DNA from: CAVRUF01 sp963716005
GTDB taxonomy: Bacteria; Actinomycetota; Thermoleophilia; Gaiellales; Gaiellaceae
Direction of reading: 5' to 3'
NCBI GenBank assembly: GCA_963716005.1
Contig: OY970285.1
Span: 620,001-684,000, forward strand
Length of the DNA stretch: 64,000 nt
The notes beneath the pieces were generated by a model, which saw only the letters and a list, made by a program, of their open reading frames with translations, was not told the origin of the DNA and ran no database searches. Position 1 is the first letter of the stretch; every line of letters starts with the position of its first letter. Positions 39,318-48,711 of this stretch are shown piece by piece. The position numbers were made by a program, and so were the translations under genes.

Positions 39318-40507
39318 TGTCCGACCAAGCCCGGATCCTCCACGCCGATCTCGATGCGTTCTACGCGTCGGTCGAGCAACGGGACGACCCGTCGCTGCGC
39401 GGGAAGCCGGTGATCGTCGGCGGCGGGGTCGTGCTCGCGGCGAGCTACGAGGCGAAGGCGCGAGGCGTCCGCACGGCGATGGGCGGGCGGCAGGCGCGGC
39501 GGCTCTGTCCGGACGCGATCGTCGTGCGGCCGCGGATGTCGGCCTACTCGGAGGCGTCCAAGGCCGTCTACCGCGTGTTCGAGGACACGACGCCGCTCGT
39601 CGAAGGGCTCTCGATCGACGAGGCGTTTCTCGATGTGCGCGGCTTCGAGCGAACCGCCGGCACGCCGGTGCAGATCGCTCGTCGGCTTCGGCGCCGCGTG
39701 CTCGACGAGGTCGGACTGGCGATCACGGTCGGCGTCGCGCGAACGAAGTTCCTGGCGAAGGTCGCGAGCGGCGTCGCGAAGCCGGACGGCCTGCTGGTCG
39801 TCCCGCCCGACCGGGAGCTGGCGTTCCTGCATCCGCTGCCGGTCGAGCGGTTGTGGGGCGTGGGGCCGGTGACCGGCGAGAAGCTCCGCGGCCGCGGGAT
39901 CCGAACGGTCGGCGAGGTGGCGGGGCTCGACGAGGCGCTCCTCATCGCGCTGCTCGGGCGCGGGGTGGGGAGGCAGCTGCACGCGCTGGCGCACAACCGC
40001 GATCCGCGCCGGGTGACGGTCGGCCGGCGGCGCGGCTCGGTCGGAGCGCAGTGCGCGCTCGGGCGCTCTCGGCGCACGCCGCGGGAGATCGACACCGTGC
40101 TCGTCGGGCTGGTCGACCGCGTGACCGGCCGGATGCGCCGCGCCGGACGCGTCGGCCGCACCATCACTTTGCGCCTGCGCTTCGACGACTTCACGCGTGC
40201 GACCCGCTCGCACACGCTCGCCTACGCGACCGCCGAGACGCAGACGATCCTCGAGACGGCGCGGCACCTGCTGCTGACGGCCGGCCCGCTGATCGAGCGC
40301 CGCGGGCTGACCCTCGTCGGCATCGCCGTCGGGAACCTGGAGAACGACCGCCCGGTTCAGCTGGTGCTGCCCCTCCGCCGCGACCGCCGCGGAGCGCTCG
40401 ACGCGGCGCTCGACCTGGTCCGCGACCGCTACGGCCCGGCCGCCGTGACTCGCGCCGTCCTCCTGGGCCGCGACCAGGGGTTCACGGTTCCGCTCCTTCC
40501 GGACTGA
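39317..40507 (+). CDS. dinB: DNA polymerase IV
   Basis: This 396-residue Y-family polymerase copies damaged DNA. It has the catalytic motifs ILHADLDAFYASVEQ (first metal Asp), the YEAKARGVRTAM region, and SIDEAFLDV (Asp/Glu of the active site). The little-finger domain follows at about 235-350. The C-terminus lacks a clear beta-clamp motif, although QLVLPL near residue 354 fits the QLxLPL clamp-binding pattern. Start is GTG 39317, lying on the LexA box, so it should be expressed as part of the SOS response. Confidence 0.95.
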   Translation: MSDQARILHADLDAFYASVEQRDDPSLRGKPVIVGGGVVLAASYEAKARGVRTAMGGRQARRLCPDAIVVRPRMSAYSEASKAVYRVFEDTTPLVEGLSIDEAFLDVRGFERTAGTPVQIARRLRRRVLDEVGLAITVGVARTKFLAKVASGVAKPDGLLVVPPDRELAFLHPLPVERLWGVGPVTGEKLRGRGIRTVGEVAGLDEALLIALLGRGVGRQLHALAHNRDPRRVTVGRRRGSVGAQCALGRSRRTPREIDTVLVGLVDRVTGRMRRAGRVGRTITLRLRFDDFTRATRSHTLAYATAETQTILETARHLLLTAGPLIERRGLTLVGIAVGNLENDRPVQLVLPLRRDRRGALDAALDLVRDRYGPAAVTRAVLLGRDQGFTVPLLPD

Positions 40508-40774
40508 GCGGACCGCATCGCGGTCGACTGATGGCAAGGGAACCCGACTAGACCACGATGACGGCCCTTGTAAGGACCGCTCGTCTCTCGTAGTGTCGGC
40601 CTCTCGGTCTGCCACCTACGCGAAGAAGGGTCGACGTGCTCGTTCGCCGAGCCCCGCGGCTCGCGTCATAGCTCTCCGGCGTCATTGCGATGCTCACCTG
40701 CGGCCAGGTGACCGCCCGGTCTTGTCGCGCCTCCGTTTCGCCTCTCTCCGACCGGGCGTGCCCATGAGCACCGC
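40508..40774. other. Intergenic region without recognisable features
   Basis: About 270 bases between dinB and the disrupted GH38 gene. I see no convincing coding frame, hairpin terminator with a T-run, or RNA motif in it. Confidence 0.5.
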
Positions 40775-43700
40775 TTGAATCCACGCTTTTCGAGGCGCGC
40801 TCTCGTCGCGGTGGTTGCGGCGCTCGTCGCGCTGCTCGGACTTCCGGGCGCTGCCGTCGCGGATCCCAAGCGCGTCTTCATGGCGCCCGACGACCACACG
40901 GACTACTTCTGGTCGGCCACCGCCACGGAGTACGAGGCGCTATTCGTCGAGATGCTCGACTACTACCTCGACCAGGCGGATGCGACGGCGACGGAGCCGC
41001 CCGAGTTCCAGAGCCGCTTCTCGGCGGACGGAAGCATCTGGCTCCGCGACTACCAGGCCCACAAGACGCCCGCGGACTTCCAGCGCCTGGTCGACCGGCT
41101 GAAGTCGGGGCACATCTCCGCGCCGCTCAACCCGCTGGTGATCAGCTACGGCGGCGTTCCGGCCGAGGCGGTCATCCGCTCGATGTACTACGCCGGCCAG
41201 CTCGAACGACGGCACGGCCTCGATTTCCCGCTCGCCGTCGCCATGGAGAGCTCGGGGATGCCGTACGGCCTCGGCGCGCTCTGGGCCGGCTCGGGCGCCG
41301 AGTACTCGTGGAAGGGCGTCTGCAACTGTCCGACCGAGACCGCGAATCCGGGGAACCGGCAGGCGGAGATCTACAACTGGGTCGGACCGGACGGCTCGCG
41401 GATCCTCACCAAGTGGAACTCCCTCCACGACCGGCGAACAACGAGAGCATGGGCGGTACGCGGAGGAGTGCCCGCGAGCTCCGTTCTCGACCTCGTCACG
41501 GTCAACGCGGCCTCGAACGGGTTCGCGACGCGCTACCCGTACTCGACGATCGGCGTTTTCGGACAGGGCTGGGACGACGTCGTCACCAAGAACCTTCAGA
41601 TCCAGCAGACGTGCAAGCAGAAGACGGACGCGACCCGAACCTGCATCGTCTCGAACACCCTCGACTTCTTCCGCGAGTTCGAGGCGCTTACGGAAGCGTG
41701 ATCCCGTCGGTCTCGGCGAGCTTCGGCAACGAGCTCGACCTCGCGCCGGCGTCGCTGGCGGAGGTGTCCGCCCGCGTGAAGCGATCGCTCGAGAAGCTCC
41801 GCTCGGCGGAGGCGCTAGCGACGCTCGAGGCGCTCAGAACCCTCCTTCCTCGACGGCCGCGACGTGCGCGGGACCGGGCGATGCTCGACCTCGGGCTCTT
41901 CTTCGAGCACGACTTCGAAAACGGCGGCCCGAAGGGTCGACGGCACCGTTCGGATCGCCTGGCAGCGGCAGGTCGCCGCCGAGATCGAGACGTACGCCAA
42001 CACGCTCATGGCCGATGCTTCGAGCGCCTCGGGACGATGATCCAGAAGACCGGCACGAACCAGCGGTTCTTCGCGTTCAACCCGCTGAGCTGGACGAGGA
42101 CGGACGTCGCGGACGTCCCGTACACGGGAGCGCCTGCCCGTGCACGTCGTCGATCTCGCGACCGGCTCGCAGGTCCGCTCCCAGGTCGTGACCGTGGGCG
42201 GCCAGCAGTTCGTCCGCGCCGAGGCTCCGAACATCCCGTCGGTCGGCTACAAGGTCTTCGAGATCCGGACGGGAGCCGGCCAGGCGTTCGAGGACGGCCC
42301 GACGGCGAGCGCGACGACCGGGGTGAAGGAAAACATGAGTCATATCGCTCATGCTCTTCGCCGTGCGGGGCGATCACGAGCCTGGTGGAGAAGCGGCTCG
42401 GCAACCGCGAGCTCGCGGGGAACACGGGCGGGTTCGCGCTGAACGACCTCGGCGCGGGAACCGGGTCGCTGGTGCTCGAGAACGCCGGCCCGGTCTCGGT
42501 CACGCTGCGCGCGACCAGCCCCTCGCCGCTGGCCCATGTCACCCGCGTCACGCTCTTCCGCGGATCGGACCGCGTGGAGATCCAGAACGAGATCACCCAG
42601 AACTTCGGCGGGACGCGGGAGTGGCGGTTCAGCCTCAACGTCGCCGAATCCGGAAACCCGGCACGAGGAGGTGGGCGCAGTCGTCCGGGCACGGCTGACG
42701 ACTCAGGGAGGCGCGTACTCGGCGACCAACGCGCGCTACGACAACCTCACGCTGAACCACTTCGTGAACATGAGCGGGAGCGACGGCGTCGGCGTGACGC
42801 TCTCCAACTCGGACGCGTACTTCATGCGGCTGGGGAACAGCACGATCGGCACGCTCGACACGTCGACGCCGCAGTTCTCCGTGGTCGCCGGGGAGCTCGC
42901 TGCGGCCGCTGAACCCCATCCTCAACCAGGCCGGCGACTCGTACCTGCAGCAGCGTTTCGCTCTCCAGTCGCGGCCGGCCTACGACCAGCCCGGCGCGAT
43001 GCGCTTCGCGCTCGAGCACCAGAATCCGCTCGCGACGGGCACGGTCTCGGGCGGGAGCGCTACCCGGAGACCTCGTACTCGTTCCTGACGATCTCGGATC
43101 CGAACGTGCTCCTCTGGTCGCTCAAGCCGGCGGAGGAAGGCGTGGGAGAGGGCGTCGTCGCGCGGGTCTGGAACCTGGCCGCGACGCCGAAGGACTTCTC
43201 GCTCGCTCTGAACGAGCCGATCGCAGCGTGCGAACGCCGTGACGCACATCGAGACCAATCTGCCGGCCGCCGACGTCACGGCGGGCACGCTGAACGCGAA
43301 CGCGAAGCAGCAGCAGGTCCTCTCGTACCGCCTCTTTCCGGCGTCGCTTCGCCTCGCGGTGAAGATCCTTCCGGCCGACACGCGGATGACGAGGCGGGCG
43401 ACACCGGGGCGTTCACGATCGTGCGCACCGGCGACATCACGTCCCCACTGAATGTTCCCTACTCGGTCAGCGGAACGGCCGCCTCTGGCACCGATTTCAA
43501 CGCGCTCCCGGGGACGGCGACGATCCCGGCCGGTGCAGCGAGCGCCGTCGTCTCGCTGACGCCCCTGAGCGACACCCTCGCCGAGTCCGACGAGAGCGTG
43601 ACGGTGACGCTCACGCCGCAGGCCGGGTACCTGCTCGGCTCCTGGAAGAGCGCGACCGCGACGATCATGTCGAGCAGCGGCACGCCGCGCGCCGCCTCCG

Positions 43701-45501
43701 CCCGGCACGGCGGTCGGGCTCTTCCCGTTCAGCGAGGGCGCCGGGACGACTACGGCCGACCTCTCCGGCATGGCGAACACCGGCACGATCGCCGCGCCCG
43801 CCTGGACGCCGGGCAAGTACGGCAGCGCGCTCGACCTCAACGGGACGACGTCGTTCGTGACCGTTGCCGACGCAGCATCGCTCGATCTCGGCGCGAACGG
43901 AACGCTCGAAGCCTGGGTGCGGCTCGACCGGCTCGGCCAGTGGCATGGAATCGTCGCGAAGGGCAACGCGAACTCGGTTGCCGCGCACAACTACGGGCTC
44001 GAAGTGACGAACGGCAACGTCGCAGAGTGCGCGATCGGGAACGGCTTCTCCGGGAACACCGTGCGCTCGACCGGCGGCCTGACGCTGGGGAGTCTCAACC
44101 ACCTGGCGTGCGTCTGGACGGGAACCCAGGTGCAGCTCTACGTCAACGGCCTGCTGAACGCGACGACGCCTCAGTCGATGACGCCGCTCGCGAACTCGTC
44201 GCCGCTCTACATCGGCCAGTACGGCGGGAACACCGACCGGACGAACGGCGTCGTCGATGAGGTCCGCATCTACAGCCGGAGCCTCACGCAGTCGGAGATC
44301 CAGAGCGACATGGCGTCGCCGATCACCGCTCCGACCGCGGACACGACCAATCCGACCGCGAGCGTCACGGCGCCGGCGGGCGCTGCCGTGGTGTCGGGGA
44401 GCGTCCAGGTCACCGCGAACGCGGTGGACAACGTCGGCGTCGCCGGCGTCCAGTTCCGGCTGGACGGGAACGACTTCGGCGCCGAGGACACGGCTGCGCC
44501 GTACGCGGTTGCCTGGGATACGCGCACCGCGGCCAACGGGTCTCACTCGCTCTCGGCCGTCGCCCGGGATGCCGCCGGCAACCGCGGGACGGCCGCGACC
44601 GTCACCGTCACGGTCGACAACCGACAAGACTGCGCCGAGCACGCCCACGGGCGTGAACGCCGTCCCGGTCTCGACTTCGCAGATCGACCTTTCGTGGACG
44701 GCCTCCGGCGACAACGTCGCGGTCACGGGCTACCGCGTGACGCGCAACGGCGCGGTCATCGCCACGATCCCGGGGACGAGCTATGCGGACACGGGGCGCG
44801 CCCAGGGCACGACCTACACCTACGTCGTCGCGGCGTTCGACGCGGCCGGGAACTTCTCGCCCGACTCGGCGCCCGTGAGCGCGACGACTCCCACGCCGCC
44901 TCCTGCCGCCACCACCGCCACCACCGCCACCACCGCCACCGCCACCGCCGCCACCACCGCCCCCGCCGCCGCCCCCGCCGCCTCCGCCGACCGGAGCAGC
45001 GGCGACATACCGCTTCGGCGAGACGACCGGAACTTCCACAGCGGACGGCTCGGGGAACGCGAACACCGGCACGCTCGTGAACGGCCCCTTGTGGACGACG
45101 GGCGGGAAGTACGGACGGGCGATCAACTTCGACGGCTCGAACGACCACGTCCGCGTGGCGGACAAGGCCTCACTGGATCTCGGGTCGTCGGGCACGATCG
45201 AGGCCTGGGCCAAGCTCGACCGGCTGAACATCTGGCACAGCGTCCTCGCGAAGGGCGACACGAACCAGGACCGCAGCCACAACTACGGGCTGGAGGTGAC
45301 CAAGGGGAACCGGTGGATCTGCGTCCTCGGAAACGGCATCTCATCGATCGTCCTGCAGTCGCCTGCCGCGCCGGCGGCGAACCAGTTCCACCACGTCGCG
45401 TGCGTGTGGAACGGCGTGCCGGTGCAGCTCTACGTCGGCGGCGCGCTGGTCGCCTCGACGTGCGGCAGTGCGGGTCGGCGCTGGAGACGGCCGCGGTCTA
45501 G
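40775..45501 (+). pseudogene. Disrupted multidomain secreted glycosidase (GH38-like, Calx-beta, LamG, Ig-like, FN3, LamG)
   Basis: A TTG-started signal peptide (FSRRALVAVVAALVALLGLPG) leads into a GH38 alpha-mannosidase-like N-domain with APDDHTDYFW and SAEYSWKG-like AGSGAEYSWKG. Middle and C-domain pieces follow (SVSASFGNELDLAPASLAEV; FFAFNPLSW; LRATSPSPLAHVTRVTLFRG). Then come a Calx-beta domain (43380-43680), LamG (43690-44320), an Ig-like module (44330-44620), FN3 (44620-44890), a proline-rich linker and a second LamG (45000-45501). About 15 frame changes are needed to read it through, for example near 41690, 42130, 42650, 43220, 43690, 44620 and 44905. Between them there are no premature stops in the coding frame. 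The stop in the last frame shares CTAG with the gene opposite. Decay or poor assembly are both possible. Confidence 0.75.
44903..44990 (+). repeat. GCC/ACC triplet-rich tract encoding a polyproline linker
   Basis: A run of CCG, CCA and CCC triplets encodes about 27 prolines in the frame that leads into the second LamG domain. Such linkers separate domains of secreted proteins. The low complexity could promote replication slippage or assembly error. Confidence 0.8.
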
Positions 45502-47069
45502 CCGACGTCCGGTTCGGTCTCGAACTCCCGGCTCGCCGGCTCGCCCACGTTGCCGGCCGCGTCGGTCGCGACGACGGAGAACACGTAGACCGTGCGCTCC
45601 GTGAGACCGTCGTACTGGATCGGGCTGACGCAGTCCGGCTGCGACGGCGGCTCGCCGGCATCACTCGTCAGCGTGCATTCGAGGAGGCTCACCTGCTCGC
45701 TCGGCTCGAAAGCGATCAGCACGCTCGAGTTGGTCGGGTCGACCGACAGGATCTCGACGGTCGGCGGGGTCGTGTCGAGCGTCCAACGGTAAGACGCTTC
45801 AGGGCCGACCGTTCCCGCGGCGTTCAGAGCTCTTGCCGTGAAGATGTGCTCGTCCTCATCGACCTCGAAAGAGACGGGCGTCGAACAGGTCTCGAAGTCC
45901 TCGCCGTCGAGCGAGCACTGGAGCGACACGGCGCCGTCTCCGGCCTCGAGCGTGAAGTCGGCGCGCGGCTCGTTCGTGAGCTCGTCGGGGCCGTCGGTGA
46001 TGGCGATGCTCGGCCCCTCGCCGGGCTCGATCGTCCATTCGGCCGTCGCCGGCTCTCCCACGTTCCCGGCGAGGTCAACGGCGCGCACGGCGAAGGTGTG
46101 CCCGCCCGGATCGAGCGGCCCGGCTGCGTTCTCCGGGCTGACGCATTCCTCGAACGACCCGCCGTCCAGGCGGCACTCGAAGGTTTGAACGGGCTCGTTC
46201 GCCTCGAACGAAAAGCTGGCGCTCGTCTCCTCGGTGGGATCGTCGGGGGACGAGGTGATCTCGACCTCCGGCGCGGTCGTGTCCGCCGTCGGCGTTCCGC
46301 CGTCGCCGTTCCGGATCACGACCGCGAGGCCGGCGCCTCCCGCTACCAACAGCACCATGCCGGCGACGATCGCCGCGACGACGGCCGGTCTGGGGCCGAC
46401 TCGAAACGCCGCTTTGTACGTCGCCAGGTTGTGTTGCGTCACGTCGACGCCCGCGTAGTCGCCGATCTCCCGTCGGAGGCGTAGCGCCTCGCTCAGCTGT
46501 CCGTTGGCCGCAGCCGCGTCCTCGGCGCCGAGCGAGAGCGTGCCGAGCTCGTGCAGGGCCCACGAGATACCGGAGGTGTCGCCGAGCGCCCGCGCTGCTC
46601 CCAGCGCGATCCGAAGGCTGGCAACGAGGGCGACCCAGCGCCCGGTGAGCGCGAGGAGAGCCGCCATCGCCCGCGCAAGGCGGAGGGCGTCGCTGTGGCG
46701 GCCGTCGCGGTCGAGACGTTCGAGCGCGTCCAGGAGCCGGTCGATCTGCTGCTGGACGTTCTTGTCGTCGAGGACCCGCCCCTGCGCTATGCCCGTGAAG
46801 AGGTCGAGCGCCCGCTCGACTTTTCCGGTCACGCTCTCGGCCTCGTCGATCGCCTCCTCGACCTGGTCGAGCGCGGGCACGTCGGGCTGGCTCAACGCGA
46901 GCCGCAGCTGGGTCGGATCGCCCGCGGGCCCCTCGGCGACGTCGGCGCGGGTGCCGGCGGGGGACCCGATGTCGAAGACAAAGCGCCCGATGCGGATCTG
47001 GGCTCCGAACCCACCGCCTGGTGGGCCGCCGCCGGCCGCAGAGTCGTGCTCGCCGAGATTCGGGCTCAC
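45498..47069 (-). CDS. Membrane protein with N-terminal helical-repeat region and extracellular Ig-like domains
   Basis: The 523-residue protein has a cytoplasmic part (1-225) with TPR-like helices: DALERLDRDGRHSDALRLARAMAALLALTGRW, then ISWALHELGTLSLGAEDAAAANGQLSEALRL. One membrane helix follows at about 232-255 (AVVAAIVAGMVLLVAGGAGLAVVI). Outside lie three Ig-like/HYR-type repeats, each with the motif CxLDGxxFExC or similar and AVDLAGNVGEPA-type ends. GTG 47069 is chosen because AAGGAG lies 6 nt upstream; a longer frame exists to 47123. The layout suggests an inside-outside link such as signal sensing or adhesion. The specific function is unknown. Confidence 0.72.
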   Translation of the reverse strand: MSPNLGEHDSAAGGGPPGGGFGAQIRIGRFVFDIGSPAGTRADVAEGPAGDPTQLRLALSQPDVPALDQVEEAIDEAESVTGKVERALDLFTGIAQGRVLDDKNVQQQIDRLLDALERLDRDGRHSDALRLARAMAALLALTGRWVALVASLRIALGAARALGDTSGISWALHELGTLSLGAEDAAAANGQLSEALRLRREIGDYAGVDVTQHNLATYKAAFRVGPRPAVVAAIVAGMVLLVAGGAGLAVVIRNGDGGTPTADTTAPEVEITSSPDDPTEETSASFSFEANEPVQTFECRLDGGSFEECVSPENAAGPLDPGGHTFAVRAVDLAGNVGEPATAEWTIEPGEGPSIAITDGPDELTNEPRADFTLEAGDGAVSLQCSLDGEDFETCSTPVSFEVDEDEHIFTARALNAAGTVGPEASYRWTLDTTPPTVEILSVDPTNSSVLIAFEPSEQVSLLECTLTSDAGEPPSQPDCVSPIQYDGLTERTVYVFSVVATDAAGNVGEPASREFETEPDVG

Positions 47070-47161
47070 GCGCGACTCCTTCGTTCGCCGGGCGATGGTC
47101 CCACCGGGCTCCTGGAGTGTCAAGGAGGCCCAGCAGGCGGAACTGGCATGATCGAGGCGTC

Positions 47162-47425
47162 GTGAGTAGTAACGTCGAGCCGCCGACGACGCACTTCGAG
47201 CCTCTTAGCCCGGCGACGCGCCGTCGCTTGGTTATCGGGATCGTCTTCGGTCCCCTGCTCTGGCTCATCGCGTTCGTCGTGGCCGCCTACGCCTTCGCGT
47301 CGACGTTCCTGATCGAGCTCGCGCTGGTCATCACCGCCGCTTCGTTCGTCATCGCGGCGGTCGTCCTCGCCCTGCTGCGCGCGGGCCGCGAGCGAGAGGC
47401 AAGGCGGTATGTGGACGGCGGCTAA
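47162..47425 (+). CDS. Small two-helix membrane protein
   Basis: This 87-residue protein has two membrane helices: LVIGIVFGPLLWLIAFVVAAYAF and LIELALVITAASFVIAAVVLALL, with a basic C-terminus. No family recognised. It overlaps the glycosyltransferase start by 17 bp, so the two are co-translated and it may be an accessory subunit of that enzyme. Confidence 0.7.
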   Translation: MSSNVEPPTTHFEPLSPATRRRLVIGIVFGPLLWLIAFVVAAYAFASTFLIELALVITAASFVIAAVVLALLRAGREREARRYVDGG

Positions 47426-48656
47426 GTTCCTCCTCGCCTGCGTCGCCTTGTATCCGGTCTGCACGGCGGCGATCTGGATCGCCGGAGGCCTGCTCTTCCG
47501 GTGGCGCGACGAGGACGCGCCGGCGGGCGAGCCCGAGGGAGGCTGGCCCGGCGTCACGATCCTCATTCCGGCCTATAACGAAGCGAGCGTCATCGCGACG
47601 AGCGTCACCGCGGCGCTGGCCGTCGACTATCCAGAGCTCGAGGTGCTCGTGCTCGACGACGGCTCGACCGACGAGACCGCCGTCAGAGCCGCCGACGCCG
47701 CCCGAAACGACCCGCGCTGCCGGGTGATCCGCGACGAGGTGAACCGAGGGAAGGCAGACCGGCTGAACGACGGGTTCCGGCGGGCGCAGCATGAGCTCGT
47801 CGCGGTCACCGACGCGGACACGCACCTCCATCCCCAGGCGATCAAGCTGCTCGTCGGCCGCATCTGCTCGTCGCCGATCCTTGCCGCGGTGGCCGGCTCG
47901 CCGCACGTCACCAATCGAGGCCACTTCCTCCAGGCGATGCAGGTGCTCGAACGCGCAGCGATCATCGGACTGATCCGCCGCACGCAGAGCCTTACCGGCC
48001 GTGTCGGCGTGATCGCAGGTGTGCTCGGGCTCTTCCACCGCGACCGGGTGCTGGCCGTCGGCGGCTACGACCCCAGGATGGCCACCGAGGACATCGACCT
48101 CACCTGGAAGCTCCTCATGCAGGGTTGGCAGACGGCGTACGAGCCCCGCGCGATGATCGGGATGCAAGTGCCGTCCTCGCTAGTCGGGCTTTGGGCGCAG
48201 CGCAAGCGCTGGGCGCGCGGCCAGGGTGAAGTGCTCCGTACGCATTTCCGCGAGGTCGCCCTCTGGCGCAACCATCGCATGTGGCTCATCGGAATTGAGT
48301 CGCTCGCCTCGCTCATCTGGATCACGCTTCTCGCCGTCACCCTGGTCATCACGCTGCTCGCACTCGCGATCGGCGGAGGCGAGGAGCTTTTCGGGTTCGG
48401 TCTGGGCTGGGGGATCGCGATCGCGGTGGTGGCGGTAGTGCAGCTCATCGTTGCGCTCGTCATCGACCGGTCGTACGACCCGACGGCCTGGCGCGCCCTC
48501 CTGATCGGCGCCGTCTATCCGGTCGCCTACTGGCTGATTGCCGGCGTCGCGTCGCTGCACTCGCAGACGGTCGCGCTCGTGCGAGGGCCGCAGAAAGAGC
48601 GCGTGATCTGGGACAGCACGCGCGAACAACTCCAGGTCGGTGCGCCCGAGCGCTGA
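47409..48656 (+). CDS. Processive family 2 glycosyltransferase
   Basis: This 415-residue membrane enzyme resembles PgaC/IcaA, cellulose or hyaluronan synthases. It has an N-terminal helix, the UDP-sugar site ILIPAYNEASVIATSV and VLDDGSTDETA, the DxD metal site in VTDADTHLHP, the acceptor/base motif TEDIDLTWKL and the QxxRW motif QRKRWARGQ. Three to four C-terminal helices could form the export channel. It probably makes and exports a beta-linked exopolysaccharide. With the small membrane protein upstream it forms a compact synthase-like pair. Confidence 0.9.
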   Translation: MWTAAKFLLACVALYPVCTAAIWIAGGLLFRWRDEDAPAGEPEGGWPGVTILIPAYNEASVIATSVTAALAVDYPELEVLVLDDGSTDETAVRAADAARNDPRCRVIRDEVNRGKADRLNDGFRRAQHELVAVTDADTHLHPQAIKLLVGRICSSPILAAVAGSPHVTNRGHFLQAMQVLERAAIIGLIRRTQSLTGRVGVIAGVLGLFHRDRVLAVGGYDPRMATEDIDLTWKLLMQGWQTAYEPRAMIGMQVPSSLVGLWAQRKRWARGQGEVLRTHFREVALWRNHRMWLIGIESLASLIWITLLAVTLVITLLALAIGGGEELFGFGLGWGIAIAVVAVVQLIVALVIDRSYDPTAWRALLIGAVYPVAYWLIAGVASLHSQTVALVRGPQKERVIWDSTREQLQVGAPER

Positions 48657-48711
48657 CTGGCGAACGCTCCCGGGTAGGGATACAGTCGAACGGCCCGATC
48701 GGAAGGGACGC

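Noticed and set aside
44896..44995. CRISPR-like repeat run
   Set aside because: Simple CCG/CCA/CCC triplets coding a proline linker, with no spacer structure.
47070..47123. Longer N-terminus for the TPR/Ig-like membrane protein
   Set aside because: The internal GTG 47069 has a strong ribosome-binding site, and the added residues look non-conserved.
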